Of a stretch of 45,574 nucleotides of DNA, positions 32,770 through 41,270 are shown piece by piece. Below the pieces are notes generated by a model. That model did no database searches and was not told the origin of the DNA. It saw only the letters and a program-made list of their open reading frames with translations. Location: NCBI GenBank assembly GCA_947575275.1, contig CANPMS010000015.1:1-45574 (forward strand), given 5' to 3'. How positions within the stretch are numbered: position 1 is the stretch's first letter; each line of letters starts with the position of its first letter. The stretch comes from an uncultured Clostridium sp. (GTDB lineage Bacteria > Bacillota > Clostridia > Lachnospirales > Lachnospiraceae). Made by a program: the position numbers and the translations under genes.

Positions 32770-33972
32770 TCACCCATTGGTCAGTTCTGAGGGCTTAAGG
32801 CTTTTATAATGGATCTCGATCTCTGTCGTCTTATCCAAAGCCACCGTAATCTTGGCATTATAGGAAACCGGATACTCAATTCCCTTCCGAAGGACTTCCA
32901 TTCCTCTGAATACGCTGCAGGAAGAGGATCTGTCCGTCACAATAAGAGAATGATCCTGTCCCGGAAAAAATTTAATCCCATCGGTCTTTGCCCGATCCAT
33001 ATGGATTCCACAGGTCTCCAGCACTTTGGTAAGGGAAAGCCACTCAGCGCTCCTTCCGAACAGGCGGTATGTCTGCGGCGGAATATCTTGTTCCTCAGCC
33101 GTTTTCACCACATAGATATTCATCTTCCCGGAATATGCCGGGAGCCGGTCAGCCCGTGTCTGCCTGACCGATTTTGGATGATCCGTGTGAGACTGGGGCA
33201 CATAGACAACATCGGTTCTTTTCTTTCTGGAGCAATACAGTGCAATCACTGCTATGGCCACTGCCAACAGTCCCAGTATCACACACAGAGGGCGATAATC
33301 CAACGGCTCTGGGGCAGGCGCCGCTTCCGGGATTGGCGAGATTGTCAGTGCATAGAGTCCGGTCTCCGGCTCCGTCTGGACTTCCTCCGGTCTGACCCGC
33401 TCCTCAATGATTCGTCCTATGGTCGCTTCCAGTGATTCGTGCTGCCCTGCCCAATAGATTGCTCCATCCGTTATCCCGGCGCCGTCAAAAATATGCAGCT
33501 TCGGGTCATTCATCTCATTTCCCATGGCTGCTATATAAATCCGGATTCCTTCTTCCTTTGCCTGAATCGCAGCGTCCACATAGGTCTGCCGCGATAACTC
33601 CCGTTCTTTCTTTTGGGGCATATCAATTTCCCCGTCCGACAGCATAATGATATACTGCTCAGTCACCTCTGCAGCTGCGCCGTCCTCCGGCCCTTCTTCC
33701 CCCTGACGAAACAGCTGCACCGCCTGCTCCAGACCTGCGCCTGCATTGGTATAACCATAATATTGAATCATCTCTAACTGCTGAGACAGTTCTTCCATCT
33801 CTGCTCCGAGAGGAACCACCGCCTGAAGCTCTGTATTATAGGCTACCATCCCGACCCGGCAGTTTTCCTGAAGCTTTTCTGCCGCCTGTCTGATTATGGT
33901 GATTACTTCCCGCTCGCGATCCAGTGTGTTCATAGATACACTGGTGTCTATCAGAAAAACCACTTCTTTCAT
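32770..33972 (-). CDS. VWA-domain membrane protein at the head of the CIS operon
   Basis: A 400-aa protein. Residues 1-195 form a von Willebrand factor A domain with an intact MIDAS: D9-T-S11-V-S13, T75 and D113 (LSDGEID). A transmembrane helix follows at about 228-247 (LCVILGLLAVAIAVIALYC). The last 130 residues are beta-rich (LIVTDRSSSCSVFRGMEVL, ITVALDKTTEIEIHYKSL). With no signal peptide in front, the VWA domain may face either side. It is the first gene behind a sigma-A-like promoter. A metal-dependent docking protein that ties the apparatus to the envelope is a reasonable role, but this is inference. Confidence 0.7.
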   Translation of the reverse strand: MKEVVFLIDTSVSMNTLDREREVITIIRQAAEKLQENCRVGMVAYNTELQAVVPLGAEMEELSQQLEMIQYYGYTNAGAGLEQAVQLFRQGEEGPEDGAAAEVTEQYIIMLSDGEIDMPQKKERELSRQTYVDAAIQAKEEGIRIYIAAMGNEMNDPKLHIFDGAGITDGAIYWAGQHESLEATIGRIIEERVRPEEVQTEPETGLYALTISPIPEAAPAPEPLDYRPLCVILGLLAVAIAVIALYCSRKKRTDVVYVPQSHTDHPKSVRQTRADRLPAYSGKMNIYVVKTAEEQDIPPQTYRLFGRSAEWLSLTKVLETCGIHMDRAKTDGIKFFPGQDHSLIVTDRSSSCSVFRGMEVLRKGIEYPVSYNAKITVALDKTTEIEIHYKSLKPSELTNG

Positions 33973-34043
33973 ACACTAATCCTCTTTCGCAATACGTACA
34001 TACTTTTCCGTTTTCAAATATGCAGACACTTTACCAGCATTTT

Positions 34044-34072
34044 TATTTACCATAAAATTCCATATAGCTCAA
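34044..34072 (-). promoter_or_regulatory. Promoter of the CIS operon
   Basis: On the minus strand -35 TTGAGC (34067-34072) and -10 TAAATA (34044-34049) are separated by 17 nt, about 70 bp before the VWA start codon. It is divergent from the arsR promoter, with about 64 bp between the two -35 boxes. It is the only clear promoter found for the whole 30-kb gene run. Confidence 0.55.
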
Positions 34073-34135
34073 CACATATACCAAAAATCGACATATTTTT
34101 TGCCGTTTTTTACACAGGTGAAAAAATACATTTGA

Positions 34136-34164
34136 TTGACGCTGTTCCTAAATCATGGTAGAAT
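34136..34164 (+). promoter_or_regulatory. Promoter of the arsR-type gene
   Basis: -35 TTGACG (34136-34141), a 17-nt spacer, and -10 TAGAAT (34159-34164): a near-consensus sigma-A promoter 36 bp before the start codon. Confidence 0.75.
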
Positions 34165-34171
34165 AACTTTA

Positions 34172-34187
34172 GTTTAAATTTTTAAAC
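34172..34187. promoter_or_regulatory. Palindromic operator candidate GTTTAAATTTTTAAAC
   Basis: Seven-base arms GTTTAAA and TTTAAAC flank a TT centre between the -10 box and the ribosome site of the ArsR-type gene. The position suits autorepression by that regulator. I found no second copy near the divergent CIS promoter. Confidence 0.5.
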
Positions 34188-34199
34188 CAAGGAGACTTT

Positions 34200-34532
34200 A
34201 TGACGGACGCAAAAACGCTGGAACAGCAGTTCCATAGCTGTATGCCGTTGTTCATTGCACTGGGAGATGAGGTTCGCTTAGGCATTATAGAAACTCTGAG
34301 CCGCGCCGCGCAGGCAGGATGCAAAGAGGGATTAAATGTCAATGAAATTACCTGTCAGACCAGCCTTTCCCGACCGGCAATCTCCCACCACCTGAAGATT
34401 TTAAAGGAATCCGGTCTGGTGGAGGTCAGACAGTCGGGTACCGCCAATTATTACCGGCTGACCCTTCTTCATGGCACCAGAGAGCTGATGAAGCTGGGAC
34501 ATCTGGTACAGGAAATGTTCTGCAAGGAATAA
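34200..34532 (+). CDS. ArsR-family winged-helix transcriptional regulator
   Basis: A 110-aa regulator with a typical ArsR winged helix: LGDEVRLGIIETLSRA, the recognition region SLSRPAISHHLKILKESGLVE, and the wing QSGTANYYRL. The metal motif ELCVCDL of arsenic and cadmium sensors is replaced by GLNVNEI with no Cys pair, so it likely senses something other than thiophilic metals. AAGGAG sits 6 nt upstream of the ATG. A palindrome in its leader suggests autoregulation. It is transcribed divergently from the injection-system operon and could influence it, though no shared operator was found. Confidence 0.85.
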   Translation: MTDAKTLEQQFHSCMPLFIALGDEVRLGIIETLSRAAQAGCKEGLNVNEITCQTSLSRPAISHHLKILKESGLVEVRQSGTANYYRLTLLHGTRELMKLGHLVQEMFCKE

Positions 34533-34631
34533 ACGGCTGTAACAGAAATATTTTTCCAAACTCTGCATAACTTTCCATCTTTGCAGGATACTATAATACC
34601 AAGGAGATGGATGTTAAAGGAGACGGATGTT

Positions 34632-34865
34632 ATGAGGACAAATTTTATGTTTCGCAGACGGGAGCGCCAATCCGTGCTTTCCCTCGAAAACCAGGAACTG
34701 ATGGCGGAAATCAGACGCACACGCCACAAAATGGAGTCCGTGCGGAGCCAGTTTGAGGAAGTTGTGGATCCCACACTGATCGACTGCTATATCTATGAAT
34801 TGAATGCGGCACAACTTCGATATCAGTTTCTGCTGCGGCGCTTCAAGCTGCTTGAAGAGCTGTAA
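34632..34865 (+). CDS. DUF2508 (YaaL-like) small protein
   Basis: A 77-aa protein with an N-terminal basic patch (FMFRRRERQS) and a helical pair (LMAEIRRTRHKMESVRSQFE; DPTLIDCYIYELNAAQLRYQ) matching the DUF2508/YaaL family of Firmicutes. AAAGGAG 9 nt upstream supports this ATG. An ATG seven codons upstream also has an AAGGAG but only 4 nt of spacing. In Bacillus yaaL lies next to bofA. Here it stands before a GH13 gene. Its function is unknown. Confidence 0.7.
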   Translation: MRTNFMFRRRERQSVLSLENQELMAEIRRTRHKMESVRSQFEEVVDPTLIDCYIYELNAAQLRYQFLLRRFKLLEEL

Positions 34866-34896
34866 AATAAATACAGCAGGAGGATTTACAGAAATT

Positions 34897-36231
34897 ATGA
34901 GCACATGGTATGAACAGGCAGTATTTTATCACATGTACCCTCTGGGTATGACCGGCGCCCCCCGCGGTCACTCAGATGAAACTGTAACAGACCGCTTTGG
35001 GGAGCTTAACCGATGGATTCCTCATATGGCGGAGCTTAGGGTAAATGCTCTTTACATCGGACCGATTTTTGAGTCTTCCTCCCATGGCTATGACACACGC
35101 GACTATAAGCTGATAGACACACGCCTGGGGGATAACAAAGGCTTTAAGTGTTTTGTCCGGTTATGCCATGAGGCGGGAATCCGCGTGGTGGTGGATGGGG
35201 TGTTCAACCATACCGGAAGAGAATTCTTTGCTTTTAAGGACATTAAAAACAACCGGGAGGCTTCCCCCTTCTGCGGCTGGTACAGAGGCGTAAATTTTGC
35301 CTGCAACAGTCCAGACAATGATGGTTTTAGCTATGAGGCATGGCAGGGTCATTTTGAGCTGCCCTGCTTAAACCTTCAGAACCCGGAGGTAAAGCAATAC
35401 CTTTTTGATGTAATCCGCTTCTGGGTGGACGAATTTGACATCGACGGAATCCGTCTTGACTGCGCTAATGTGCTGGATTTTCAGTTTATGAAAGAACTGC
35501 GGTGGCAGACATCTCAAATGAAGCCGGAGTTCTGGCTGATGGGTGAAGTAATCCATGGGGAATACTCCCGATGGGTAAATGACGAAACACTCCACTCTGT
35601 CACCAACTACGAGCTACATAAGAGTCTGTATTCCGGACTGAATGACCATAACTTTTTTGAGATCGCCCACAATGTAAAACGGCTGGAGGCAACCGGCGCC
35701 AGACTCTACACCTTTCTTGACAACCACGATGAGAACCGGATTGCCAGTAAACTAAACAAAAAGGAACATTTACCTTTGGCATACTTGCTGCTGTTCACAC
35801 TGCCGGGAATCCCATCCGTGTACTACGGCGGTGAATGGGGCGTGGAGGGAATGCGCACAAAAGACAGTGACGCGGCGCTTCGCCCCCGCCTTGCCCCGGA
35901 AGACAAAGACCGCCTTCACAGCAGTCTGACAGACATCATTGCGACCCTGGGACATGTCCACGCAAATCATCCGGAGTTCTGGGGCGGACGCTATCAGGAG
36001 CTTCTGCTGACCAACCGGCAATACGCTTTTGCGCGGCACACCCAAGGCTCTGTGGTGATTACCGCAGCAAATAACGACGAGCAGGAAAGTACGATTTTTG
36101 TGCCTGTTCCAATTTCTGCCTCCCAGGCAGAGAATCTGATGGACGGTACCATCCTTTCAATCACAGATGGAACGCTGAAACTTACACTATCAGGCAACAG
36201 TGGTGTTGTCCTGAAAATCAGGGAGGTTTGA
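34897..36231 (+). CDS. GH13 alpha-amylase / neopullulanase-like enzyme
   Basis: A 444-aa cytoplasmic glycoside hydrolase of family 13. Conserved regions are DGVFNHTG (I), DIDGIRLDCAN with the nucleophile Asp (II), GEVIHGEY with the acid Glu (III), and FLDNHDENR with the transition-state Asp (IV). It has no signal peptide, so it acts on internal glycogen or imported maltodextrin. The size fits neopullulanase or maltogenic enzymes lacking the N-terminal domain. A reading frame opens further upstream, but the MSTWYEQ start lies after AGGAGG (about 13 nt away) and matches the family. glgB follows after 4 bp, so the two form an operon for alpha-glucan handling. Confidence 0.9.
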   Translation: MSTWYEQAVFYHMYPLGMTGAPRGHSDETVTDRFGELNRWIPHMAELRVNALYIGPIFESSSHGYDTRDYKLIDTRLGDNKGFKCFVRLCHEAGIRVVVDGVFNHTGREFFAFKDIKNNREASPFCGWYRGVNFACNSPDNDGFSYEAWQGHFELPCLNLQNPEVKQYLFDVIRFWVDEFDIDGIRLDCANVLDFQFMKELRWQTSQMKPEFWLMGEVIHGEYSRWVNDETLHSVTNYELHKSLYSGLNDHNFFEIAHNVKRLEATGARLYTFLDNHDENRIASKLNKKEHLPLAYLLLFTLPGIPSVYYGGEWGVEGMRTKDSDAALRPRLAPEDKDRLHSSLTDIIATLGHVHANHPEFWGGRYQELLLTNRQYAFARHTQGSVVITAANNDEQESTIFVPVPISASQAENLMDGTILSITDGTLKLTLSGNSGVVLKIREV

Positions 36232-36235
36232 CATT

Positions 36236-38155
36236 ATGACTGTCAAAGAAACAAGAAACCAGATTGGAACAGGCATTATCACTGAGGACGACCGCTATCT
36301 GTTTGGAGAGGGCACTCATTATGAAATCTACAATAAGCTGGGCGCTCACCCTATGATCTGCAAGGGCAGGAGGGGTGTCTACTTTGCAGTGTGGGCGCCC
36401 CACGCTGCCGCAGTGAGCGTAGTCGGAGACTTTAACGGCTGGAATCCAGAGGCAAATCCCATGGACTGTCTGGAGGACTCCGGTATCTTCGAGCTGTTCA
36501 TTCCTGATCTCGGCACTGGGGAATTATACAAATTTGCAATCACTACCACCTCCGGCAAGGTGCTTTTTAAAGCGGATCCCTACGCTCAGTATGCAGAATA
36601 CCGTCCCGGCACCGCATCCATTATCGTTGACACAGAAGGGTTTAAATGGACTGACAGCGGCTGGATAGAAAAACGCGATAAGATGAATCCTCGGGAGGCT
36701 GCTATGAGTATCTACGAGGTACATCTGGGCTCCTGGAAAAAGAAAAACCGTCCGGAAAAGGATGGGTATTATACCTATAAGGAGGCTGCTGTGGAGCTGG
36801 CGGAATATGTTAAGGATATGGGTTACACCCATGTGGAGCTGATGGGTATTGCAGAGCACCCTTTTGACGGTTCGTGGGGCTATCAGGTTACCGGTTACTA
36901 CGCCCCCACCTCCCGCTACGGAACGCCTGATGAGTTTATGTATTTTGTAAATCATTTACATAAAGAAGGCATCGGCGTGATTCTTGACTGGGTACCTGCA
37001 CATTTCCCCCGGGATGCCCACGGACTGGCGGACTTTGACGGGCAGGCGCTTTACGAGTATGGGGATTTCCGCAAGGGTGAGCATCCTGACTGGGGCACCA
37101 AGGTATTCGATTATGAAAAGCACGAGGTTTCCAATTTCCTCATTGCCAACGCACTATACTGGGTGGAAAAGTACCATGTGGACGGTCTGAGAGTAGACGC
37201 GGTGGCGTCCATGCTATACCTGGATTATGGCCGCAGGGACGGTCAGTGGGTGGCAAACAGGCATGGAGGAAACCAGAATCTGGAAGCAATCGAATTTTTC
37301 CGGCATTTAAACAGTGTTATGGCCAGACGCGGTCATGGCGCCATAGTCATTGCGGAAGAATCTACCGCATGGCCTCTGGTCACCCATATGCCGGAGGAGG
37401 GCGGTTTGGGTTTTACCTTCAAGTGGAACATGGGCTGGATGCACGATTTCCTGGAATACATGAAGCTGGATCCTTATTTCCGTAAATTCAACCACAACAA
37501 GATGACCTTTGGTCTTACCTATTTTAATAGTGAGAATTTTATTCTGGTACTTTCCCACGACGAGGTGGTTCACTTAAAATGCTCCATGATTAACAAAATG
37601 CCGGGATACTTCTCGGACAAGTTTGCAAATCTGAAAACAGGTTACACCTTCATGATTGGCCATCCGGGCAAAAAGCTCCTATTTATGGGTCAGGATTTTG
37701 GCCAGCTCCATGAATGGGACGAGAAGGTGGGATTGGACTGGCATCTTACCGGCGAGGAGCTGCATGGAAATCTGCAGCGATATGTGAAGGATCTGCTTCA
37801 TATCTATAAGAAGTACCCGGCGCTTTATGAATCGGATGACCATTGGGACGGTTTCCAATGGATTAACGCCAACGACGGAGACCGCAGTATTTTCAGCTTT
37901 GTACGCTATGGGAAAAAACGCAAAAAGAGTCTGCTGTTTATCTGCAGCTTCACACCAATGGAATGGTCTGATTACCGTGTGGGTGTGCCGAAACGGGGTA
38001 ATTACACTCTGCTTCTTGACAACAATCACGGCGCATATGCCTCCACAGAGAATCCGCCGGTATTCAAAGCAGAGAAAAAGGAATGCGATGGCCAGCCCTA
38101 TTCTATCGCACTGCCTTTGACCGCATACGGAACCGCTATCTTACGCTTTTCATAA
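36236..38155 (+). CDS. glgB: 1,4-alpha-glucan branching enzyme GlgB
   Basis: A 639-aa glycogen branching enzyme (EC 2.4.1.18). It transfers a segment of an alpha-1,4 chain to an alpha-1,6 position during glycogen synthesis. The N-terminal CBM48 domain is visible (VYFAVWAPHAAAVSVVGDFN), then the GH13 regions DWVPAHFP, DGLRVDAVASMLYLDYGR, VIAEEST and LSHDEVVH, ending with a C-terminal beta domain (GNYTLLLDNNHGAY). The length equals that of typical bacterial GlgB. The ribosome site AGGGAGG overlaps the end of the amylase gene. A terminator follows directly. Confidence 0.95.
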   Translation: MTVKETRNQIGTGIITEDDRYLFGEGTHYEIYNKLGAHPMICKGRRGVYFAVWAPHAAAVSVVGDFNGWNPEANPMDCLEDSGIFELFIPDLGTGELYKFAITTTSGKVLFKADPYAQYAEYRPGTASIIVDTEGFKWTDSGWIEKRDKMNPREAAMSIYEVHLGSWKKKNRPEKDGYYTYKEAAVELAEYVKDMGYTHVELMGIAEHPFDGSWGYQVTGYYAPTSRYGTPDEFMYFVNHLHKEGIGVILDWVPAHFPRDAHGLADFDGQALYEYGDFRKGEHPDWGTKVFDYEKHEVSNFLIANALYWVEKYHVDGLRVDAVASMLYLDYGRRDGQWVANRHGGNQNLEAIEFFRHLNSVMARRGHGAIVIAEESTAWPLVTHMPEEGGLGFTFKWNMGWMHDFLEYMKLDPYFRKFNHNKMTFGLTYFNSENFILVLSHDEVVHLKCSMINKMPGYFSDKFANLKTGYTFMIGHPGKKLLFMGQDFGQLHEWDEKVGLDWHLTGEELHGNLQRYVKDLLHIYKKYPALYESDDHWDGFQWINANDGDRSIFSFVRYGKKRKKSLLFICSFTPMEWSDYRVGVPKRGNYTLLLDNNHGAYASTENPPVFKAEKKECDGQPYSIALPLTAYGTAILRFS

Positions 38156-38166
38156 GTTAACAACTT

Positions 38167-38197
38167 AGGCCTTGCAGATTGCAGTGAGGCCTTTTTT
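38167..38197 (+). terminator. Intrinsic terminator after glgB
   Basis: GC stem AGGCC (38167-38171) with GGCCT partner (38187-38191 region), extended by TGCA/TGCA pairing, then six T. It lies 12 bp after the stop codon and overlaps the -35 box of the next promoter. Confidence 0.8.
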
Positions 38198-38207
38198 GAG
38201 CTATAAT
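38179..38207 (+). promoter_or_regulatory. Promoter of the response regulator/kinase pair
   Basis: -35 TTGCAG (38179-38184), 17-nt spacer, perfect -10 TATAAT (38202-38207). The -35 box lies in the glgB terminator stem and the spacer contains its T-run, so termination and initiation signals overlap. Confidence 0.7.
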
Positions 38208-38248
38208 AAAAATGACAAAGGGTTAATGATCATATTGAGGAGGAACGT

Positions 38249-38944
38249 ATGCAGACCATTCTAGTATGTGACGATGACAAGGACATTGTGGATGCCATAG
38301 ATATTTATCTGACGGGAGAGGGATTTAAGGTAATTAAGACTTATGACGGTTATGAGGCGCTGGAGATTTTAGACCAACAGGAAGCTGACTTAATGATTGT
38401 GGATGTGATGATGCCGGGATTGGACGGAATCCGTACCACCTTAAAGGTGCGTGAAACCAGCAGTATCCCCATTATTATCCTCTCTGCCAAGTCCGAAGAT
38501 GCTGACAAAATTCTGGGGTTGAATATCGGAGCTGACGATTATCTGTCCAAACCCTTCAATCCTCTGGAGCTGGTGGCACGCGTCAAATCCCAGCTCCGCC
38601 GCTATACCCAGCTGGGAAACATGGCCCAGCAAACCAGCGACAAAGTCTACAAATGCGGCGGACTTTTGATTAACGATGATACCAAAGAGGTGTGGGTAGA
38701 TGACGAACCAATCCGCTTGACTCCGATTGAGTACAATATTTTGCTTCTGCTGGTCAAGAATGCCGGAAAGGTATTCTCTATCGATGAGATCTATGAGCAG
38801 ATCTGGAACGAAGAAGCAATCGGAGCGGATAACACGGTTGCTGTACATATCCGCCATATCCGTGAAAAAATAGAGATTAATCCTCGCGAGCCACGGTATT
38901 TGAAGGTGGTCTGGGGTGTAGGCTACAAAATTGAGAAACAGTAG
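38249..38944 (+). CDS. OmpR/PhoB-family response regulator
   Basis: A 231-aa regulator. The receiver domain has the acidic pocket CDDD (7-10), phosphoacceptor D52 (MIVDVMMPGLDG) and a late LSKPF lysine. The C-terminal winged helix contains TPIEYNILLLLVKNAGKVFS and NTVAVHIRHIREKIE. It resembles VanR-like regulators of Firmicutes. GAGGAGG precedes the ATG. The sensor kinase starts 9 bp downstream. Target genes cannot be read from the window. Confidence 0.93.
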   Translation: MQTILVCDDDKDIVDAIDIYLTGEGFKVIKTYDGYEALEILDQQEADLMIVDVMMPGLDGIRTTLKVRETSSIPIIILSAKSEDADKILGLNIGADDYLSKPFNPLELVARVKSQLRRYTQLGNMAQQTSDKVYKCGGLLINDDTKEVWVDDEPIRLTPIEYNILLLLVKNAGKVFSIDEIYEQIWNEEAIGADNTVAVHIRHIREKIEINPREPRYLKVVWGVGYKIEKQ

Positions 38945-38953
38945 GAGAATTCC

Positions 38954-41251
38954 ATGAAATTAAAAGACTATTCCCTGCAGATCAGAAAAAATATCGCAGT
39001 CCTTCTGCATATCGTTTTTCTCACTCTGGCAGTGGGCGGAATCAGCATCATTTATTTAAATATGCAGACTGGTTCAGGAATTTCCTGGCTTCTTAATGGC
39101 CGCTACGAGGAATCGGAGCAGTTCCAGGCTCAGGTTCAGGAGGATTTAAACCATATTTTTAAGTATGTGACATACCGGGATGTCTTTGAGACAAACGGCT
39201 CTCTTGACTTGTCAAATCAGATGTTTTCCGTGACCCGGGGAGAAGGACCGGAAATTATCTATACGCTGGAGGAGGTGCTGCGGTACGCCAAGAGCCAGGG
39301 ATTCTATCTGAATGACCAGTTTGAGGTGGTAAACGATATGTTTATCTATGGCAACGCGGCAACTGCCAAGGATCAGCGGGTCAACTGGCGCGCCTACAAC
39401 CCAAATATGGTCTTAAGTGAACCAGGTGATGCCTTCACTTCACTCCTTGAGCTGTCCCAGGAGGTACTGTCCTGCTTAAGCGAGTACTATATCGTAAACT
39501 ACCGCATGATGGCAAACCCATCAAACCTGTATTTCCTGATTTCCTACACGGACGATAACGAACTTGTTTCCCTTTATACCAATGCCGGGGACATGACATC
39601 GGAACAGCTTAAGGGCCTGGGGCGTTACTGCGCGCTGGACAGCGACTCCATCATTATTGAAACCAACCTGGAAACGGTACCTGCAAATATAACGATCGGG
39701 ATGGAAAACAACAATTTATATGATTCCACCGATTACCATATTACGATTGCAATCGATACTGATTATCCGGCGGACGACATTTACTCAGAACAGGCATCTG
39801 CCTACAAGCAGATGCGCAACCGCTTTATTGAGGGTCTCCTCAGTTTGGCGGTGGGTATGATCGGCTGTCTTATAACACTGTACTATCTAATCCTGATGTC
39901 CGGCTACCGCACAGAGGAGCAATCCAGCCTATATCTCCACGGCTTTGATACTATTACCACAGAAAGCGGGATTCTCCTGACGGGACTTCTGACCCTGTTC
40001 ATGCTGTTTCTTGGGGAAAAGGTCGGTTACAAACTGATTCATCTGCTGATCCGGGAAGATTCCTGGCGGTTTGCTGAGCGCATGATGCGTGCTGTTATCA
40101 TCTACACCTGCTGTATGACAGGGGCGTTCAGCATGCTGCGCCGCTACAAGAGCCGTCAGTTGTGGGAAAACAGTATCTTGCATCATTTAAAGCAAAACAT
40201 GGATTTGTATTTTGAGGAGCGCTCCTTCTCCCGCCGTCTCTTCTGGTTCTACATGGCCTTTGTAAGCATACAGGCAGTGAGCATAGGTCTGATTGCAGTA
40301 TGCTATAAATTCCGCATGTTCCCTCCCGTAAAAATCCTTGCACTGATCATTCTTCTTGGTTTGATCATCATTGATTACCGAACCTTCCACCACATGTTCG
40401 ACACCTCGCGCCAGAAGGACCGGATTGCCGATGCCATCTTAAAGATTGCAGGGGGCGACACCGCATATCAGATGGATTTAAGAGGACTGTCGGGAAAAGA
40501 GCTGAGGATGGGAACCATGCTCAACAGCATCGGAACAGGTCTGGAACGGGCTCTTCAGGAGCAGGTAAAGAGCGAACGGCTGAAAGCGGACTTGATTACC
40601 AATGTGTCTCATGATATTAAAACACCGCTGACTTCCATTATCAATTATGTGGATCTGCTGAAACGTGAAAATCTACCGGGTGAAAGGGTACAGGAATACT
40701 TAAATGTTCTGGAGCAGAAATCACAACGGCTCAAAAATTTGACGGAGGATTTGGTGGAGGCGTCAAAGGCAAGCTCCGGTAATGTGAAGCTGGAAATGGC
40801 TACTCTGGATATTGTAGAAATGATCTGGCAGACAAATGGTGAATTTGAGGGGAAATTTTCTACCCGAAATCTGGAACTGGTATCCGGCCTTCCAGACAAC
40901 AGTATCTTTATTGAGGCAGATGGCAGACATCTTTGGCGCGTGTTGGAGAACGTTTACAATAATGCGTTTAAATATGCCATGGAACACAGCCGTGTATATA
41001 CGGATCTGGCTGTAACAGACAACAACGTTTATTTTACGATTAAGAATGTTTCAGAATCCCCATTGAATGTACAGGGAAATGATCTGACGGAGCGCTTTGT
41101 ACGCGGAGATGTATCCCGAACCACCGAGGGCTCCGGGCTTGGGCTGTCCATAGCCCAAAGCCTGACCAGGCTGCAGGGCGGATCCTTCGATATTATTATT
41201 GATGGGGATCTGTTTAAAGTTAAGATTGGATTTGCCGTAAAGGAAAGGTAG
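38954..41251 (+). CDS. Membrane sensor histidine kinase
   Basis: A 765-aa kinase with one N-terminal membrane helix (about 13-35), a large external region (about 40-285), then about five further membrane helices up to residue 480. The catalytic part shows the H box NVSHDIKTPLTSIINYVDLL, N box NVYNNAFKYAME and G box GSGLGLSIAQSL. It phosphorylates the regulator encoded just upstream. The external domain is not recognised. Multi-span VanS-like kinases of this layout are common in Lachnospiraceae and often answer to envelope stress. The stop codon lies within an 11-bp hairpin shared with the converging gene. Confidence 0.93.
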   Translation: MKLKDYSLQIRKNIAVLLHIVFLTLAVGGISIIYLNMQTGSGISWLLNGRYEESEQFQAQVQEDLNHIFKYVTYRDVFETNGSLDLSNQMFSVTRGEGPEIIYTLEEVLRYAKSQGFYLNDQFEVVNDMFIYGNAATAKDQRVNWRAYNPNMVLSEPGDAFTSLLELSQEVLSCLSEYYIVNYRMMANPSNLYFLISYTDDNELVSLYTNAGDMTSEQLKGLGRYCALDSDSIIIETNLETVPANITIGMENNNLYDSTDYHITIAIDTDYPADDIYSEQASAYKQMRNRFIEGLLSLAVGMIGCLITLYYLILMSGYRTEEQSSLYLHGFDTITTESGILLTGLLTLFMLFLGEKVGYKLIHLLIREDSWRFAERMMRAVIIYTCCMTGAFSMLRRYKSRQLWENSILHHLKQNMDLYFEERSFSRRLFWFYMAFVSIQAVSIGLIAVCYKFRMFPPVKILALIILLGLIIIDYRTFHHMFDTSRQKDRIADAILKIAGGDTAYQMDLRGLSGKELRMGTMLNSIGTGLERALQEQVKSERLKADLITNVSHDIKTPLTSIINYVDLLKRENLPGERVQEYLNVLEQKSQRLKNLTEDLVEASKASSGNVKLEMATLDIVEMIWQTNGEFEGKFSTRNLELVSGLPDNSIFIEADGRHLWRVLENVYNNAFKYAMEHSRVYTDLAVTDNNVYFTIKNVSESPLNVQGNDLTERFVRGDVSRTTEGSGLGLSIAQSLTRLQGGSFDIIIDGDLFKVKIGFAVKER

Positions 41252-41270
41252 ACAGGAAATCCTGTCTACC
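41247..41270. terminator. Bidirectional hairpin containing both converging stop codons
   Basis: A perfect 11-bp inverted repeat, GGTAGACAGGA / TCCTGTCTACC with an AA loop. Because of the symmetry each arm supplies a TAG: 41249-41251 ends the kinase on +, and 41266-41268 ends the NlpC gene on -. T-runs are weak on both sides. Confidence 0.7.

Noticed and set aside
3326..33972. Interpretation as an ordinary prophage or R-type tailocin
   Set aside because: No integrase, terminase, portal, capsid, tape-measure, holin or tail-fibre genes were recognised, while PAAR-like, VgrG-like, FHA and PP2C genes point to a secretion-type injector.
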